Source of the DNA: Pseudomonas sp. R37(2017)
GTDB lineage: Bacteria > Pseudomonadota > Gammaproteobacteria > Pseudomonadales > Pseudomonadaceae
Length of the DNA stretch: 64,000 nt
NCBI RefSeq assembly: GCF_002113375.1
Contig: NZ_NEHO01000010.1
Span: 144,246 to 208,245, forward strand
Direction of reading: 5' to 3'
Part shown: piece by piece, positions 26,180 through 36,989 of the stretch
Numbering within the stretch: the first letter of the stretch is position 1
Layout of the letters: each line of letters begins with the position of its first letter
Notes under the pieces: generated by a model
Told to the model about the DNA's origin: nothing
The model's database searches: none
Seen by the model: the letters and a program-made list of their open reading frames with translations, nothing else
Made by a program: the position numbers and the translations under genes

Positions 26180-26602
26180 ATGAACAATCAAAAAGGTTTT
26201 ACCCTGATCGAACTGCTCGTCGTGGTGGCGATCATCGGGATCCTGGCGACACTGGGGTTGCCGATGTATTCCAAGTACCAGGCCCGGGCCAAGGTCACGG
26301 CGGCGCTGGCCGAGCTGACTGCAATGAAGGTGCCGTTCGAGGATGTGATCAACCTGGGAGAATCCCCGACAATCGCCAACGTGGCACCCGCCGGCGAGGC
26401 CTCCACCAATCACTGCACCCTCGCTGTCACGGCTACAACTGCGGCGGGAGGGGGATCGATCGTTTGCACCTTGCACAATGCCCCGGGGGTGGTCCAGGGT
26501 AAAACCGTCACCCTGACACGGGATGAAACCAAAGGCTGGTCATGCAAGAGCAGCGTTTCCCCGGACTACTTGCCTAAAGGGTGTTCCGGTTCTGCGGCGT
26601 GA
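26180..26602 (+). CDS. pilA: Major type IV pilin PilA
   Basis: The 140-residue protein starts MNNQKGFTLIELLVVVAIIG, with PilD cleavage between Gly and Phe and Glu5 present. The assembly helix is followed by a head with four Cys (NHCTL, IVCTL, WSCKS, KGCSG). The last two probably form the C-terminal disulfide loop. The ATG at 26180 follows GGAG; a longer frame upstream lacks a leader. The sigma-54 promoter just upstream is a hallmark of pilA. Confidence 0.92.
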   Translation: MNNQKGFTLIELLVVVAIIGILATLGLPMYSKYQARAKVTAALAELTAMKVPFEDVINLGESPTIANVAPAGEASTNHCTLAVTATTAAGGGSIVCTLHNAPGVVQGKTVTLTRDETKGWSCKSSVSPDYLPKGCSGSAA

Positions 26603-26631
26603 ATTGCTGAACAAAGTCCCCGCTGAATTAA

Positions 26632-26731
26632 TGTAGGAGCGAGCCTGCTCGCGAATGACTTAAGAGCGCCGCGTTTAGCCGGTAAACACGCGTTATCGTT
26701 AACGACCATCGCGAGCAAGCTCGCTCCTGCA
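26632..26731. repeat. REP-type palindrome pair
   Basis: Two inverted units, GAGCGAGCCTGCTCGCGA and TCGCGAGCAAGCTCGCTC, flank about 55 bp between pilA and the BON gene. Confidence 0.85.
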
Positions 26732-26988
26732 GTCGACCCGTCTTCAAATACCGCAGATAAAGCCCAGAAATTTCAGCATCTTAGGAACTTTCCATAAACC
26801 CGCAACTTGCATGCAGTGTTTCTGCTTCTCGTGCATTTTGCATGATTTCGAAAAACAGCAGATTCTATAAGTTACTGATTTATAAGGTTTAATTATTATC
26901 AGGAAGTTGGCACAGCGTTCGCAACATCTCTGGTAACCCTGCCGACATGGCACCCGGCAGACTTTTCCGAAAAACAGGAGTTACTCGT
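26732..26988. other. Intergenic stretch before the BON gene
   Basis: Together with the REP pair this makes a 386-bp gap. It is AT-rich for this window (for example around 26840-26900). I see no gene or stable RNA. The BON promoter probably lies here but no convincing sigma-70 pair stands out. Confidence 0.4.
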
Positions 26989-27345
26989 ATGAAGAAGTTC
27001 GCTATCACTGCCGCTGCTGCTACCGCGCTGACCCTGACCATGGCCAACGGCGCGTTTGCTCAAACCACCCAGGCAACCCAGTCGCCAATGGTGCTGGCCG
27101 CCGGTGAAATGACTCAAGCGAAAGAGGCTACTTCCGATACCTGGATCACCACCAAAGTCAAAGCCGACCTGATGACCGAAAAAGGCATCCCAGGTAGCGA
27201 TATCAAGGTTGAAACCAACAAAGGCGTGGTATCGCTGTCGTCGACCACCGCTGTGACCAGTATGCAAAAAGACACGGCAGTGGCCATCACCAAGAAAATC
27301 AAAGGCGTCAAAGCGGTTTCCGCTGACGGCCTGAAAGCCGAGTAA
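26989..27345 (+). CDS. Periplasmic BON-domain protein
   Basis: This 118-residue protein has a signal peptide (MKKFAITAAAATALTLTMANGAFA, cut before QTTQ) and one BON domain from about residue 45 to the end (DTWITTKVKADLMTEKGIPGSDIKVETNKGVVSLSS). BON domains bind phospholipids and appear in OsmY-like stress proteins. The ribosome site is CAGGAG and the gene stands alone. Confidence 0.88.
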   Translation: MKKFAITAAAATALTLTMANGAFAQTTQATQSPMVLAAGEMTQAKEATSDTWITTKVKADLMTEKGIPGSDIKVETNKGVVSLSSTTAVTSMQKDTAVAITKKIKGVKAVSADGLKAE

Positions 27346-27452
27346 GGCAAGGCTTCTCGCCAGGACCGAGAAGGTGCGACAGACAGGCCGAGTCCTGGGT
27401 CTGTTGCAACCTGAGTGTTCATGCGAAGGGCCAAAAGGAACTTGGCCAGCCG

Positions 27453-27476
27453 GGCCCCGAGCACATTGCCGGGGCC
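27453..27476 (+). terminator. Possible terminator of the BON gene
   Basis: The stem GGCCCC/GGGGCC, with about 12 nt of loop, is followed by a T-rich tract (TGTTCTATTT). The stem is GC-rich but the T run is weak. Confidence 0.4.
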
Positions 27477-27497
27477 TGTTCTATTTGCTGCGCTAGA

Positions 27498-27797
27498 TTA
27501 GTTTCCGCGTTTGCTGGTGATCTGTTTCAGCCGGTTGCCTTCGAATCGCAAGTATTGATACATGCCGCCATTCGGCCCGTAGGTCCATTCCTCTACCTGA
27601 AACTCCTCGCGCCGATCTGCACTGCGCTTGTAACCCAGCAGGTCGCGACTGGCCGGCTCGCCGCATTTCTGCAAGACCTCACTCGAGCGATCACCGACGC
27701 TGATCAGTTGGCTGCCACAGCGCAGGGTGTCGGCCGCCCAGGTCTGATGGGCCGATAGCGCCAGAACCAGACCTGTCAGCAACCACCGGATCATCAC
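27498..27797 (-). CDS. DUF2845 periplasmic protein
   Basis: This 99-residue protein has a signal peptide (MMIRWLLTGLVLALSAHQTWA). The mature part, DTLRCGSQLISVGDRSSEVLQKCGEPASRD, is DUF2845, with a Cys pair. A short beta-rich tail, EEWTYGPNGGMYQYLRFEGNRL, follows. The start overlaps the stop of the DUF748 protein (ATGA), so the two are coupled. Function is not known. Confidence 0.85.
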   Translation of the reverse strand: MMIRWLLTGLVLALSAHQTWAADTLRCGSQLISVGDRSSEVLQKCGEPASRDLLGYKRSADRREEFQVEEWTYGPNGGMYQYLRFEGNRLKQITSKRGN

Positions 27798-30751
27798 TCG
27801 GCGTCCAGATGCATCGGCGTTACCACGCGGCCGTCACTTTCTGCCTCGCCCAGATTGGCGTCGATGAAGTACACCCGGTCGTCTTCCAGCTGGGCCTTGT
27901 CGACCAGGTAGTCCTTGATGCTGCTGGCGCGCTCCTGGCCCAGTTGACGCAAGAGCACGTCGCTGGTGCTCCAGAACTTGATCACCTCGGCACGCATTTT
28001 CGCGGTGCGCTCTTCCTTGCCCAGGTCCTTCCATTCGGCAGGGGGCTGGGTTTTCAGGCGGGTGCGGTAGATACCTTCGAGCAGCGGGCCTTTTTCCCCG
28101 TCAGGCACTTCCAGCAACGAAGCCTGGGCCGGGACCTTGTCGCCACGGCGCTGGAGCATTTTGTAGTAGTTGTACTGGTATTCACGTTCCAGACGCTGTT
28201 CGGCGATCAGCGGGCCATCGCTGCTCCGGGCGGCGGTGCCTTCGATTTCCAGGCGCAGGGCGGGGCGTTCCTTGAGCGCCTTGGCGAGTTTGTCCAGGGC
28301 GCCTTCGGCGTCTTTGCTCAGGTCGCTGGAGCCCGCGGCGAACGACACACTGCCCAGATCTTCCGCGCCACCACCGTTGACCAGCCCGCCAATGAGCTTG
28401 AATGGTGCTGCCGCGGCTTTGACGATCAGGTTACGCAGGGTCTGCCAGATAATCGGCATGATGCTGAATTGCGGATTGTTCAGGTCGCCGCTGACCGGCA
28501 GTTCGATGGAAATCTTGCCATCGACGTCCTTGAGCAAGGCAATAGCCAGTTTCAGCGGCAGGCTCACGGCATCCGGGCTGTCGACTTTTTCACCCAGTTG
28601 CAGTTGTTCGACCACCACTTTGTTTTCAGCTTTGAGCTGACCCTTGGTGATCTGGTAGTGCAGGTCGAGATTCAGCCGGCCCTTGCGGATGCGGTAGCCG
28701 GCGAACTTGCCGGAGTAGGGCGTCAGTGTGGTCAGTTCCACGCGTTTGAAGCTGGTGGCGATGTCGAGGCTGGCCATCGGGTCGAACGGATTGACGGCGC
28801 CCTTGATGGTCACCGGAGCGTAGCGATCGACTTTGCCCTTGACGTCGACACCGGCCGGTTTCGGCTGGCGGCTGTCGATGGTGCCAATCTGCCCGTTGAG
28901 TTGCTGGATGGCGGTGGCGAAGTTCGGCGTCAGGCTGAAGTCGGCGAAGTTGGCCGAACCGTCATTGATGAAAATGCCACCGATGTGGATGCCCAACGGC
29001 TTGTCGTTGCTGGCCGGTCTGCTCGCAGCGGTTTTTGCCCCGGAGTCCGCCGGCTGCGGAATCAGCAGGTCATCGATGTTGGTCGTTCGATCATCATTGA
29101 TCATGAAGCGCGCATAGGGTTGGAACAGATTGATCCTGTCGATCGACAGGCTGTCCCCATGCTGATAGTTCAGGCCTTCGACCACGACCTGTTGCCACTT
29201 GAGGAAGTCGCGGGTTTTAAGGGTGTCCAGGGTATGCAGTTGATCGACCTGGGCGCGGCCGGTGACGTTGAATGCCAGGGGCTCGGTGCTTTTCAGGTCG
29301 ACCGCCAGATCGCTGCCGAGCATGCCGCTGCGCAGTTCCAGGCGAATGAACGGCGTGATGTAGGACTGGGCAACCCGCAGGTCGATGTCCCGGGTCTGTA
29401 CGTTCAGCCTGGCGCTGACCGGGGCCAGGTTCACCTCGCCGTCGGCCGTGATCTTGCCTTGCTTGCCCACGCCGGTATCGAGCTTGAGTGTAAAGGGCGA
29501 GCCGTTGAGGCTGTCGAAGTTTTGCAGGTCGAGGTTCAGCGGGCTCAGATCCAGGGCGACGGCGGGTTGTGCCTTGCGATCAGCCAGATGCACCTGGTAG
29601 TTGCGCAACTGCACATCCTTGAGCAGCACTTGCCAGGGTTTGTCCGGCGTGGCCGGTCCGGGTTTCGGTGAGTCTGCAGCCGCCGGAGTACTGGCCGGTT
29701 CGGCGTCCGCCGTGGCTTTGGCAGCAGGTTTTGACGGCTGGCTGGCGAACAGTTTCTGCCAGTCGAGTTGGCCGTCCGATTCCAGTGCCGCCCAAGTCTC
29801 CAGTTTGTTGCTGCGGATCTTGCCGACCACCACTTGCTGTTTGGCCAGGTCCACTGTGGTTTCGCTGATGTCCAGGCGCTCAAGCTTCACCAGCGGTCGC
29901 CCGTCCGGGGCCTTGATCGCGAAGGGGGCGATGTTGACCGCTACATTGCTCAGCAGCAGTTCGGTTTCCTTGGCCAGGTTGAGTTTGTAGTCGGTACTGA
30001 TGCTCATCACGCCGTTTTCGAGGTCCAGTGGTACGGCATCGCGTACGTAGGGCCAAAAGGCTTTCATCTTGCCATCAGTGATTTTCAGCTTACCTTCGGA
30101 GGCGATCGGGACCAGGCTGAAATTACCGGTCCAGTCGATCTTTCCGCCGTTGGGACCGATGGCCACCAGGGTCATGTCGGCGCTGTCTTCGGGCAGGGTG
30201 CTGAGGTTTTTCAGCTCGAAGTCGAGCGTGTCGTAGAGAAACTCGATGGGCTCGCTGGGCCGGGCATCTTCAAAGTGCACGGCGCCACCGGCCAGATTGA
30301 TCCGCTCGATGCGTAGCGGAAACGGCTTGGCATCCGGGTCGGCCGGTGCCGGTTCGCTCGCTGGCAGTTTGAACAGCCCAAGCAGATTGAGTTTGCCGTC
30401 CTTGCTGAACAGGATTTCGGTCTTGGGCTTGTCCAGTTCGATATCGGACAGGTGCACCGCCTTGGTCCACAGGCTGTCGAGTTGCAGATTGGCATACAGG
30501 CGTTCGAAGCCGACCTGCTGCTTGCCGGATTCGCCGATGTTCAAGCCCCAGAGGGTCAGTTCGAGGCTGAACGGATTGAATTCGATCCGCTGGAGGGTGG
30601 CGGGGGTGGTGGCGTAGTTGGCCAGTTGCTGGTTGGCAACGCGCAACGCGACCCCCGGCAAAATCAGAAAGCCCAGCAAGCTGTAGAGGGCCAGAGCAGT
30701 CAACAAGGCGCCGATGACGCGTATCAATCCTTTGTACATGTGTGGCTTCAT
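27794..30751 (-). CDS. Large DUF748 (AsmA-like) protein with an OmpA-type C-terminal segment
   Basis: The 985-residue protein has one N-terminal membrane segment (VIGALLTALALYSLLGFLILP) followed by a long periplasmic region. DUF748/AsmA-like beta-taco modules repeat through it: RLDISETTVDLAKQQVVVG, LKDVQLRNYQVHLADR, IFINDGSANFADFSLTPNF. An Ala/Pro-rich linker lies at about 350-385. The end contains an OmpA-like motif, VSFAAGSSDLSKDAEGALDKLAK, which would bind peptidoglycan. The AsmA-like superfamily is involved in lipid transport between membranes; a similar role here is inference. Start at 30751 chosen so that the membrane segment is N-terminal. It is followed by the coupled DUF2845 gene. 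Confidence 0.85.
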   Translation of the reverse strand: MKPHMYKGLIRVIGALLTALALYSLLGFLILPGVALRVANQQLANYATTPATLQRIEFNPFSLELTLWGLNIGESGKQQVGFERLYANLQLDSLWTKAVHLSDIELDKPKTEILFSKDGKLNLLGLFKLPASEPAPADPDAKPFPLRIERINLAGGAVHFEDARPSEPIEFLYDTLDFELKNLSTLPEDSADMTLVAIGPNGGKIDWTGNFSLVPIASEGKLKITDGKMKAFWPYVRDAVPLDLENGVMSISTDYKLNLAKETELLLSNVAVNIAPFAIKAPDGRPLVKLERLDISETTVDLAKQQVVVGKIRSNKLETWAALESDGQLDWQKLFASQPSKPAAKATADAEPASTPAAADSPKPGPATPDKPWQVLLKDVQLRNYQVHLADRKAQPAVALDLSPLNLDLQNFDSLNGSPFTLKLDTGVGKQGKITADGEVNLAPVSARLNVQTRDIDLRVAQSYITPFIRLELRSGMLGSDLAVDLKSTEPLAFNVTGRAQVDQLHTLDTLKTRDFLKWQQVVVEGLNYQHGDSLSIDRINLFQPYARFMINDDRTTNIDDLLIPQPADSGAKTAASRPASNDKPLGIHIGGIFINDGSANFADFSLTPNFATAIQQLNGQIGTIDSRQPKPAGVDVKGKVDRYAPVTIKGAVNPFDPMASLDIATSFKRVELTTLTPYSGKFAGYRIRKGRLNLDLHYQITKGQLKAENKVVVEQLQLGEKVDSPDAVSLPLKLAIALLKDVDGKISIELPVSGDLNNPQFSIMPIIWQTLRNLIVKAAAAPFKLIGGLVNGGGAEDLGSVSFAAGSSDLSKDAEGALDKLAKALKERPALRLEIEGTAARSSDGPLIAEQRLEREYQYNYYKMLQRRGDKVPAQASLLEVPDGEKGPLLEGIYRTRLKTQPPAEWKDLGKEERTAKMRAEVIKFWSTSDVLLRQLGQERASSIKDYLVDKAQLEDDRVYFIDANLGEAESDGRVVTPMHLDAE

Positions 30752-30844
30752 CTGTCTGAATCGGAGTGCCTTGGAGTATGGCACGCGTTTCCGGTTCCGA
30801 AGCGATCGGCCTGTTCAGGAATTTTCAGATTTCTCCGGCAACGG

Positions 30845-31861
30845 TCAGAGTTGCAGGATCAGGGTTTTCAGCGGTGGTTGCTGATCCATCGACGGGAAGT
30901 CGGCACCTGGTTTCATCACGGTCCACTCACGTACGGGTCGCCCGGCCTTCTCTGCACAACGCAGAACCTGTTCGCGCCAGTCGTCCATGCTGACTTTCGC
31001 CAGGTTGTTGCAACAGATCAGCACGCCGTTGTCGGCGGTGGTCAACAAGGCTGGTTTGAGCAGGCTCTGGTAATCGCGCAACAGGTCGACGGTGCCGAAC
31101 GCACTCTTGGCCCAGGCCGGAGGGTCCAGCAGCACCAGGTCGTACTGGCGCTGTTCCAGGCGCTGATAGCTCGGCAGTCTTTGTCCGCGGCGCTGGCTGA
31201 TCGGCAGGCCTGCCATTTGGCGAATGGCCGGGAAGTAGTCGGACTGGATAAATTCCATGGTCGGTAACTGCGGATTGAGTCGGCCGTTCTCCCGACCAAC
31301 CGCCAGGTTGCCTTCGGCGAAGTCCAGGTTGCACACCTCGCGCGCACCACCGGCGGCCGCACTTAGACCGACACCGCAGGTGTAGGCGAACAGGTTCAGC
31401 ACGCTTTTGTTCTTGCTGTGAGCCTTGACCCAGCCGCGGGTGTTGCGCAGGTCGAGGAACAGCAGCGGGTCTTGTCCGGCATGGCGGCCACGGACCCGAT
31501 AGTTCAAGCCCCACTCGTGGCCGACCAGGTCTTGCAGGGCGGCTTCGTCGGCGCGGTAGACGACGTCTTCGCGATCGATGCGCGAATTGCCTCGGGACCG
31601 GTCGTTGTAGACCAGCAGAGTGTCAAAACCCAAATGTCGATTGATCGCTTCGTGCAGGTGCAGCAGCGTTTCGCGTTCCAGCGACTGGTGGAAACTCTGT
31701 ACCAGCAACTGCGGGCCGTAACGGTCGACGGTCAGGCCTGCGGCACCTTCCTGGCTGCCGTGGAACAGGCGATAGCAATCGGTGCCTTGCTGGTGCAGTT
31801 CGGCGAGCAGGTCCTGGCGTTGATCGAGGGCGGCGCGCAGCGCCTGATTCAAGGAAGACAT
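30845..31861 (-). CDS. RlmI/RlmK-like SAM-dependent methyltransferase
   Basis: The 338-residue protein has the class I SAM motif VLNLFAYTCGVGLSAAA and the catalytic-loop motif VLLDPPAWAKSAFGTVDL. The QSDYFPAIRQ segment and ICCNNLAKVS near the C-terminus also fit the 23S rRNA m5C methyltransferase group (RlmI, RlmK N-domain). It lacks the N-terminal PUA domain of E. coli RlmI, so the target base is uncertain. Confidence 0.82.
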   Translation of the reverse strand: MSSLNQALRAALDQRQDLLAELHQQGTDCYRLFHGSQEGAAGLTVDRYGPQLLVQSFHQSLERETLLHLHEAINRHLGFDTLLVYNDRSRGNSRIDREDVVYRADEAALQDLVGHEWGLNYRVRGRHAGQDPLLFLDLRNTRGWVKAHSKNKSVLNLFAYTCGVGLSAAAGGAREVCNLDFAEGNLAVGRENGRLNPQLPTMEFIQSDYFPAIRQMAGLPISQRRGQRLPSYQRLEQRQYDLVLLDPPAWAKSAFGTVDLLRDYQSLLKPALLTTADNGVLICCNNLAKVSMDDWREQVLRCAEKAGRPVREWTVMKPGADFPSMDQQPPLKTLILQL

Positions 31862-31905
31862 GCTGGGCGCCTTGCTGGAGGGAATTGGGCGCGGGAGTTT
31901 AACAC

Positions 31906-32017
31906 TGTGGCGAGGGGGCTTGCCCCCGTTCCAGTGCGTAGCACTGGCAAAATTTCGGAAATGCTCGAGAGCTTGGGGCTGCTTCGCAGCCCAACGGGGG
32001 CAAGCCCCCTCGCCACA
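31906..32017. repeat. 112-bp palindromic repeat with 25-bp perfect inverted ends
   Basis: TGTGGCGAGGGGGCTTGCCC at the left and its complement at the right form perfect 25-bp arms (31906-31930 and 31993-32017). A small hairpin, GGGCTGC..GCAGCCC, lies just inside the right arm. Its sequence differs from the GAGC/GCTC REP family elsewhere in the window. It lies between the methyltransferase and MpaB-family genes. Confidence 0.85.
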
Positions 32018-32038
32018 GAAAAGTCGCGGAAATGCCTT

Positions 32039-32917
32039 CTAGGTCGGCAATCCCATCCGTCGCTTGGCCCGCTGCACCGATCCATTACGCACGGCCCAGC
32101 GCAGCATCGGTACACTGCGATTGACGCTGGCGCGAATCAGCTTGCGCTGCAACGGGTTCTGGCTGACGCCGAGCATGTCACTGGCCCAGTCCGGCAGCAA
32201 ATCTATTCCGGCCTGCATCATCAACCCGCCAAATGGTTTGGCCAGACGGCTGGGGGAGGGCGCGTTCAGCAACAGGCGCAGGACCTCCCGACTGCGTTCG
32301 TCGCATAGCAACTGTGGACGCATGCGCTCGAGGTAGTCGGCGATTTCCTCTCGCGAACGGGGCACATCCCGGGCGCCGAGGCGTTCGGCGACCAGGGCAA
32401 TTTCAGCGTAGTAACGATCCTGGTCGGCCGGGGACAGGTGCGGATTGCGGTAGCGCAGATGTGCGGCGAGGAAGTTGCTGACCTCCGCCACATGCACCCA
32501 CGTCAGCAAATGGGGATCGCTGGCGGCATAGGGCCGTCCATCCGGTGCCGTGCCGGTGATCTGCAAATGAATGGTGCGGACTTTTTCGATCAGCCAGTCG
32601 GCATCTTTTCGAGAGCCGAAGGTGGTGCCGGAGATGAACTGCCCGGTGCGGCGCAAGCGACCGAGCATGTCTTCACGAAAGTTCGAATGGTCCCAGACCC
32701 CGGCCAGCGCCAGGGGGTGCAGGGCTTGCAACATCAGGGCGCTGATGCCGCCGATCAGCATGCTGCTGAAGTCGCCATGGACTTGCCAGCTCACCGAGTC
32801 CGGTCCGAACAGGCCGGGATCGCCCTTGGGGTTTTCCAGGTCGAGCTTGCCCAGGGATAAACCGGTCAGGCTCATGATCTGGGTTTCGATGCGGGTGCGT
32901 ATGAATTCCATGGTCAT
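32039..32917 (-). CDS. MpaB/DUF2236-family protein
   Basis: This 292-residue protein fits the oxygenase MpaB family (DUF2236). Landmarks are LMLQALHPLALAGVWDHSNF with its conserved His, GTTFGSRKDADWLIEKVRTIH, LTWVHVAEVSNFLA, and PSREEIADYLERMRPQL with a nearby Arg. MpaB-type proteins are heme enzymes. Two close ATGs exist (32917 and 32911). No good ribosome site is visible; an 8-bp triplicate repeat and a REP hairpin occupy the leader (32916-32960). Confidence 0.82.
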   Translation of the reverse strand: MTMEFIRTRIETQIMSLTGLSLGKLDLENPKGDPGLFGPDSVSWQVHGDFSSMLIGGISALMLQALHPLALAGVWDHSNFREDMLGRLRRTGQFISGTTFGSRKDADWLIEKVRTIHLQITGTAPDGRPYAASDPHLLTWVHVAEVSNFLAAHLRYRNPHLSPADQDRYYAEIALVAERLGARDVPRSREEIADYLERMRPQLLCDERSREVLRLLLNAPSPSRLAKPFGGLMMQAGIDLLPDWASDMLGVSQNPLQRKLIRASVNRSVPMLRWAVRNGSVQRAKRRMGLPT

Positions 32918-32939
32918 TCTGTAATTCTGTAATTCTGTA
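32916..32939. repeat. Three tandem copies of ATTCTGTA
   Basis: Exact 8-bp repeats at 32916-32923, 32924-32931 and 32932-32939. They lie between the REP hairpin and the start codon of the MpaB-family gene (minus strand), where a ribosome site would be expected. The first copy overlaps the ATG at 32917. Confidence 0.9.
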
Positions 32940-32960
32940 GGAGCATGCTCGCTCCTACAG
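32935..32960. repeat. Single REP-type hairpin
   Basis: CTGTAGGAGC and GCTCCTACAG pair perfectly around ATGCTC. It is a single unit between acsA and the MpaB-family gene. Confidence 0.85.
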
Positions 32961-32971
32961 AAGACAGTACG

Positions 32972-34909
<1,938 letters not shown>

Positions 34910-34990
34910 GACGGTTCCTCATTCTTGTTTTGCGACAAGGATAAAGATGCGCCGAGAGGTCAATGGGTTCAAGTCGTTCACAAAACAACC

Positions 34991-35080
34991 GTGGGAGCGG
35001 GCCTGCTCGCGAAAGCGTTGGGTCAATCAACATCAACGTTGACTGACAAACTGCATTCGCGAGCAAGCTCGCTCCCACAG
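34991..35080. repeat. REP-type palindrome pair
   Basis: GTGGGAGCGGGCCTGCTCGC and GCGAGCAAGCTCGCTCCCAC are inverted around about 50 bp, between acsA and pgi. Confidence 0.85.
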
Positions 35081-35101
35081 GGATGGCAGTGTGGCTTTAA
35101 A

Positions 35102-36766
35102 TCACCCGCGGTGACGCCCACGGAAGTAATTGATCAGCCCTTGGGTCGAGGCGTCCTCGGCCGGTGCTTCCTCGCTGCCCACCAGGCGGTTGTAGACGCC
35201 TTTACCCAGCTCCTTGCCCAGCTCCACACCCCACTGGTCGAAGGCATTGATGCCCCAGATCACGCTCTGCACGAAGACTTTGTGTTCGTACATCGCCACC
35301 AGAGCGCCGAGGCGGCGCGGGCTGATGCGCTCGACCACCAGGGTGTTGCTCGGACGGTTGCCCGGAATCACCTTGTGCGGCGCGAGCTTGTGCACCTCGG
35401 CTTCACTCATGCCTTTGTCACGCAACTCGGTTTCGGCTTCGGCAAGGGTCTTGCCGAGCATCAGCGCCTGGCTCTGCGACAGGCAGTTGGCGTACAGCCA
35501 CTGGTGGTGGTCGGCCACCGGGTTGAAGCTGACGATCGGCACGATGAAGTCGGCCGGGATCAACTGGGTGCCCTGGTGCAGCAACTGGTGGTAGGCGTGT
35601 TGACCGTTGCAGCCGACGCCGCCCCAGATCACCGGCCCGGTGTCGGTGGAAACCGGCTTGCCGTCCTGGCGCACGCTCTTGCCGTTGGATTCCATGTCCA
35701 GCTGTTGCAGGTGCTTGGTGATGTTACGCAGGTAGTGATCGTACGGCAGGATCGCGTGGCTCTGCGCGCCCCAGAAGTTGCCGTACCACACGCCGAGCAA
35801 GGCCAGCAGCACTGGCATGTTCTGTTCGAACGGCGCGCTCTGGAAGTGCTGGTCCATGGTGTAGGCGCCGGACAGCAATTCCTTGAAGTTGGACATGCCG
35901 ATGGCCAGGGCAATCGGCAAACCGATGGCCGACCACAGCGAGTAGCGGCCGCCCACCCAGTCCCACATCGGAAAGATGTTCTCTTCGCGGATGCCGAATG
36001 CCACGGCGGCGGCATTGTTACTCGATACCGCAATGAAGTGGCGATGCAGTTCTGCTTCCGAGCCACCCTGGGCCAGGTACCAGGCACGGGCGGCCTGGGC
36101 GTTTTTCAGGGTTTCGAGGGTGTTGAAGGATTTCGACGAAACGATGAACAGCGTGGTCTCGGCGCGCAGCTTCATGGCCAGCTCGTGGAACTCGCTGCCG
36201 TCGATGTTCGCCAGGTAGTGGCAGCGCACGCCTTTCTGGGCGTAGGCCAGCAGTGCCTCGGATACCAGTTCGGGGCCGAGGAACGAGCCACCGATGCCAA
36301 TGTTGACCACGTCGGTGATCGGCTTCTCGGTGTAACCGCGCCACAGGCCATCGTGGATACGGCCCACGAGATCGGTAATCTGGTTCAGCACCTTGTGCAC
36401 TTCAGGCATCACGTTGACGCCATTGACCGACAGCTTGTCGCCAACCGGGCGACGCAGGGCTGTGTGCAGGGCAGGACGGCCTTCGGAAGCGTTGACGATT
36501 TCGCCGTCGAACAGGGATTTGATCGCGCCCTTGAGGTCGACTTCGTTGGCCAGGCCCACCAGCAGGTTGCGGGTGTCAGCGTTGATCAGGTTCTTCGAGT
36601 AGTCGAGAAACAGTCCGCAGCTGCTGAGGGTGAATTGAGTAAAGCGCTGCGGATCGGCATTGAAGGCTTCGCGCATGCTGAAATCCTGCATGGCTTGGCG
36701 GTGGTCATTCAGCGCTTGCCAGGCAGGCAGAGCGGTAACGTCGTGAGGAGTGCGGTAATACGCCAT
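35102..36766 (-). CDS. pgi: Glucose-6-phosphate isomerase
   Basis: Pgi interconverts glucose-6-phosphate and fructose-6-phosphate. The 554-residue protein carries the family signatures VGGRYSLWSAIGLPIA and NQRLVGSE-like GVYNRLVGSEE. VNIGIGGSFLGPEL and the catalytic EFHELAMKL and HAYHQLLHQGTQLIPADF segments are also present. It stands alone between REP elements, though the acsA-pgi-pan order is the usual Pseudomonas synteny. Confidence 0.96.
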   Translation of the reverse strand: MAYYRTPHDVTALPAWQALNDHRQAMQDFSMREAFNADPQRFTQFTLSSCGLFLDYSKNLINADTRNLLVGLANEVDLKGAIKSLFDGEIVNASEGRPALHTALRRPVGDKLSVNGVNVMPEVHKVLNQITDLVGRIHDGLWRGYTEKPITDVVNIGIGGSFLGPELVSEALLAYAQKGVRCHYLANIDGSEFHELAMKLRAETTLFIVSSKSFNTLETLKNAQAARAWYLAQGGSEAELHRHFIAVSSNNAAAVAFGIREENIFPMWDWVGGRYSLWSAIGLPIALAIGMSNFKELLSGAYTMDQHFQSAPFEQNMPVLLALLGVWYGNFWGAQSHAILPYDHYLRNITKHLQQLDMESNGKSVRQDGKPVSTDTGPVIWGGVGCNGQHAYHQLLHQGTQLIPADFIVPIVSFNPVADHHQWLYANCLSQSQALMLGKTLAEAETELRDKGMSEAEVHKLAPHKVIPGNRPSNTLVVERISPRRLGALVAMYEHKVFVQSVIWGINAFDQWGVELGKELGKGVYNRLVGSEEAPAEDASTQGLINYFRGRHRG

Positions 36767-36989
36767 CGCTGCGGGTTTCCTTATTACTTGAACGGCCTTT
36801 TGAACACTAAAAATCCCGGAGCGCTGTAGGTGGGCGTTCCGGTCAACTGCGTCGACACGATCTCATGGCGCAGGGCGAATACAGTAAACCCCGCGCAATG
36901 ATCTGTCTTGACTTTGTCTGACCTGTTTCCAGTACTTTTTTAACATCGCAGTTAGGAAAGTCCGACAAACGGAAGAGACAGGAGTGGGA

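Noticed and set aside
27809..29671. A plus-strand open frame of 620 codons opposite the DUF748 gene
   Set aside because: Antisense shadow; no recognisable protein features.
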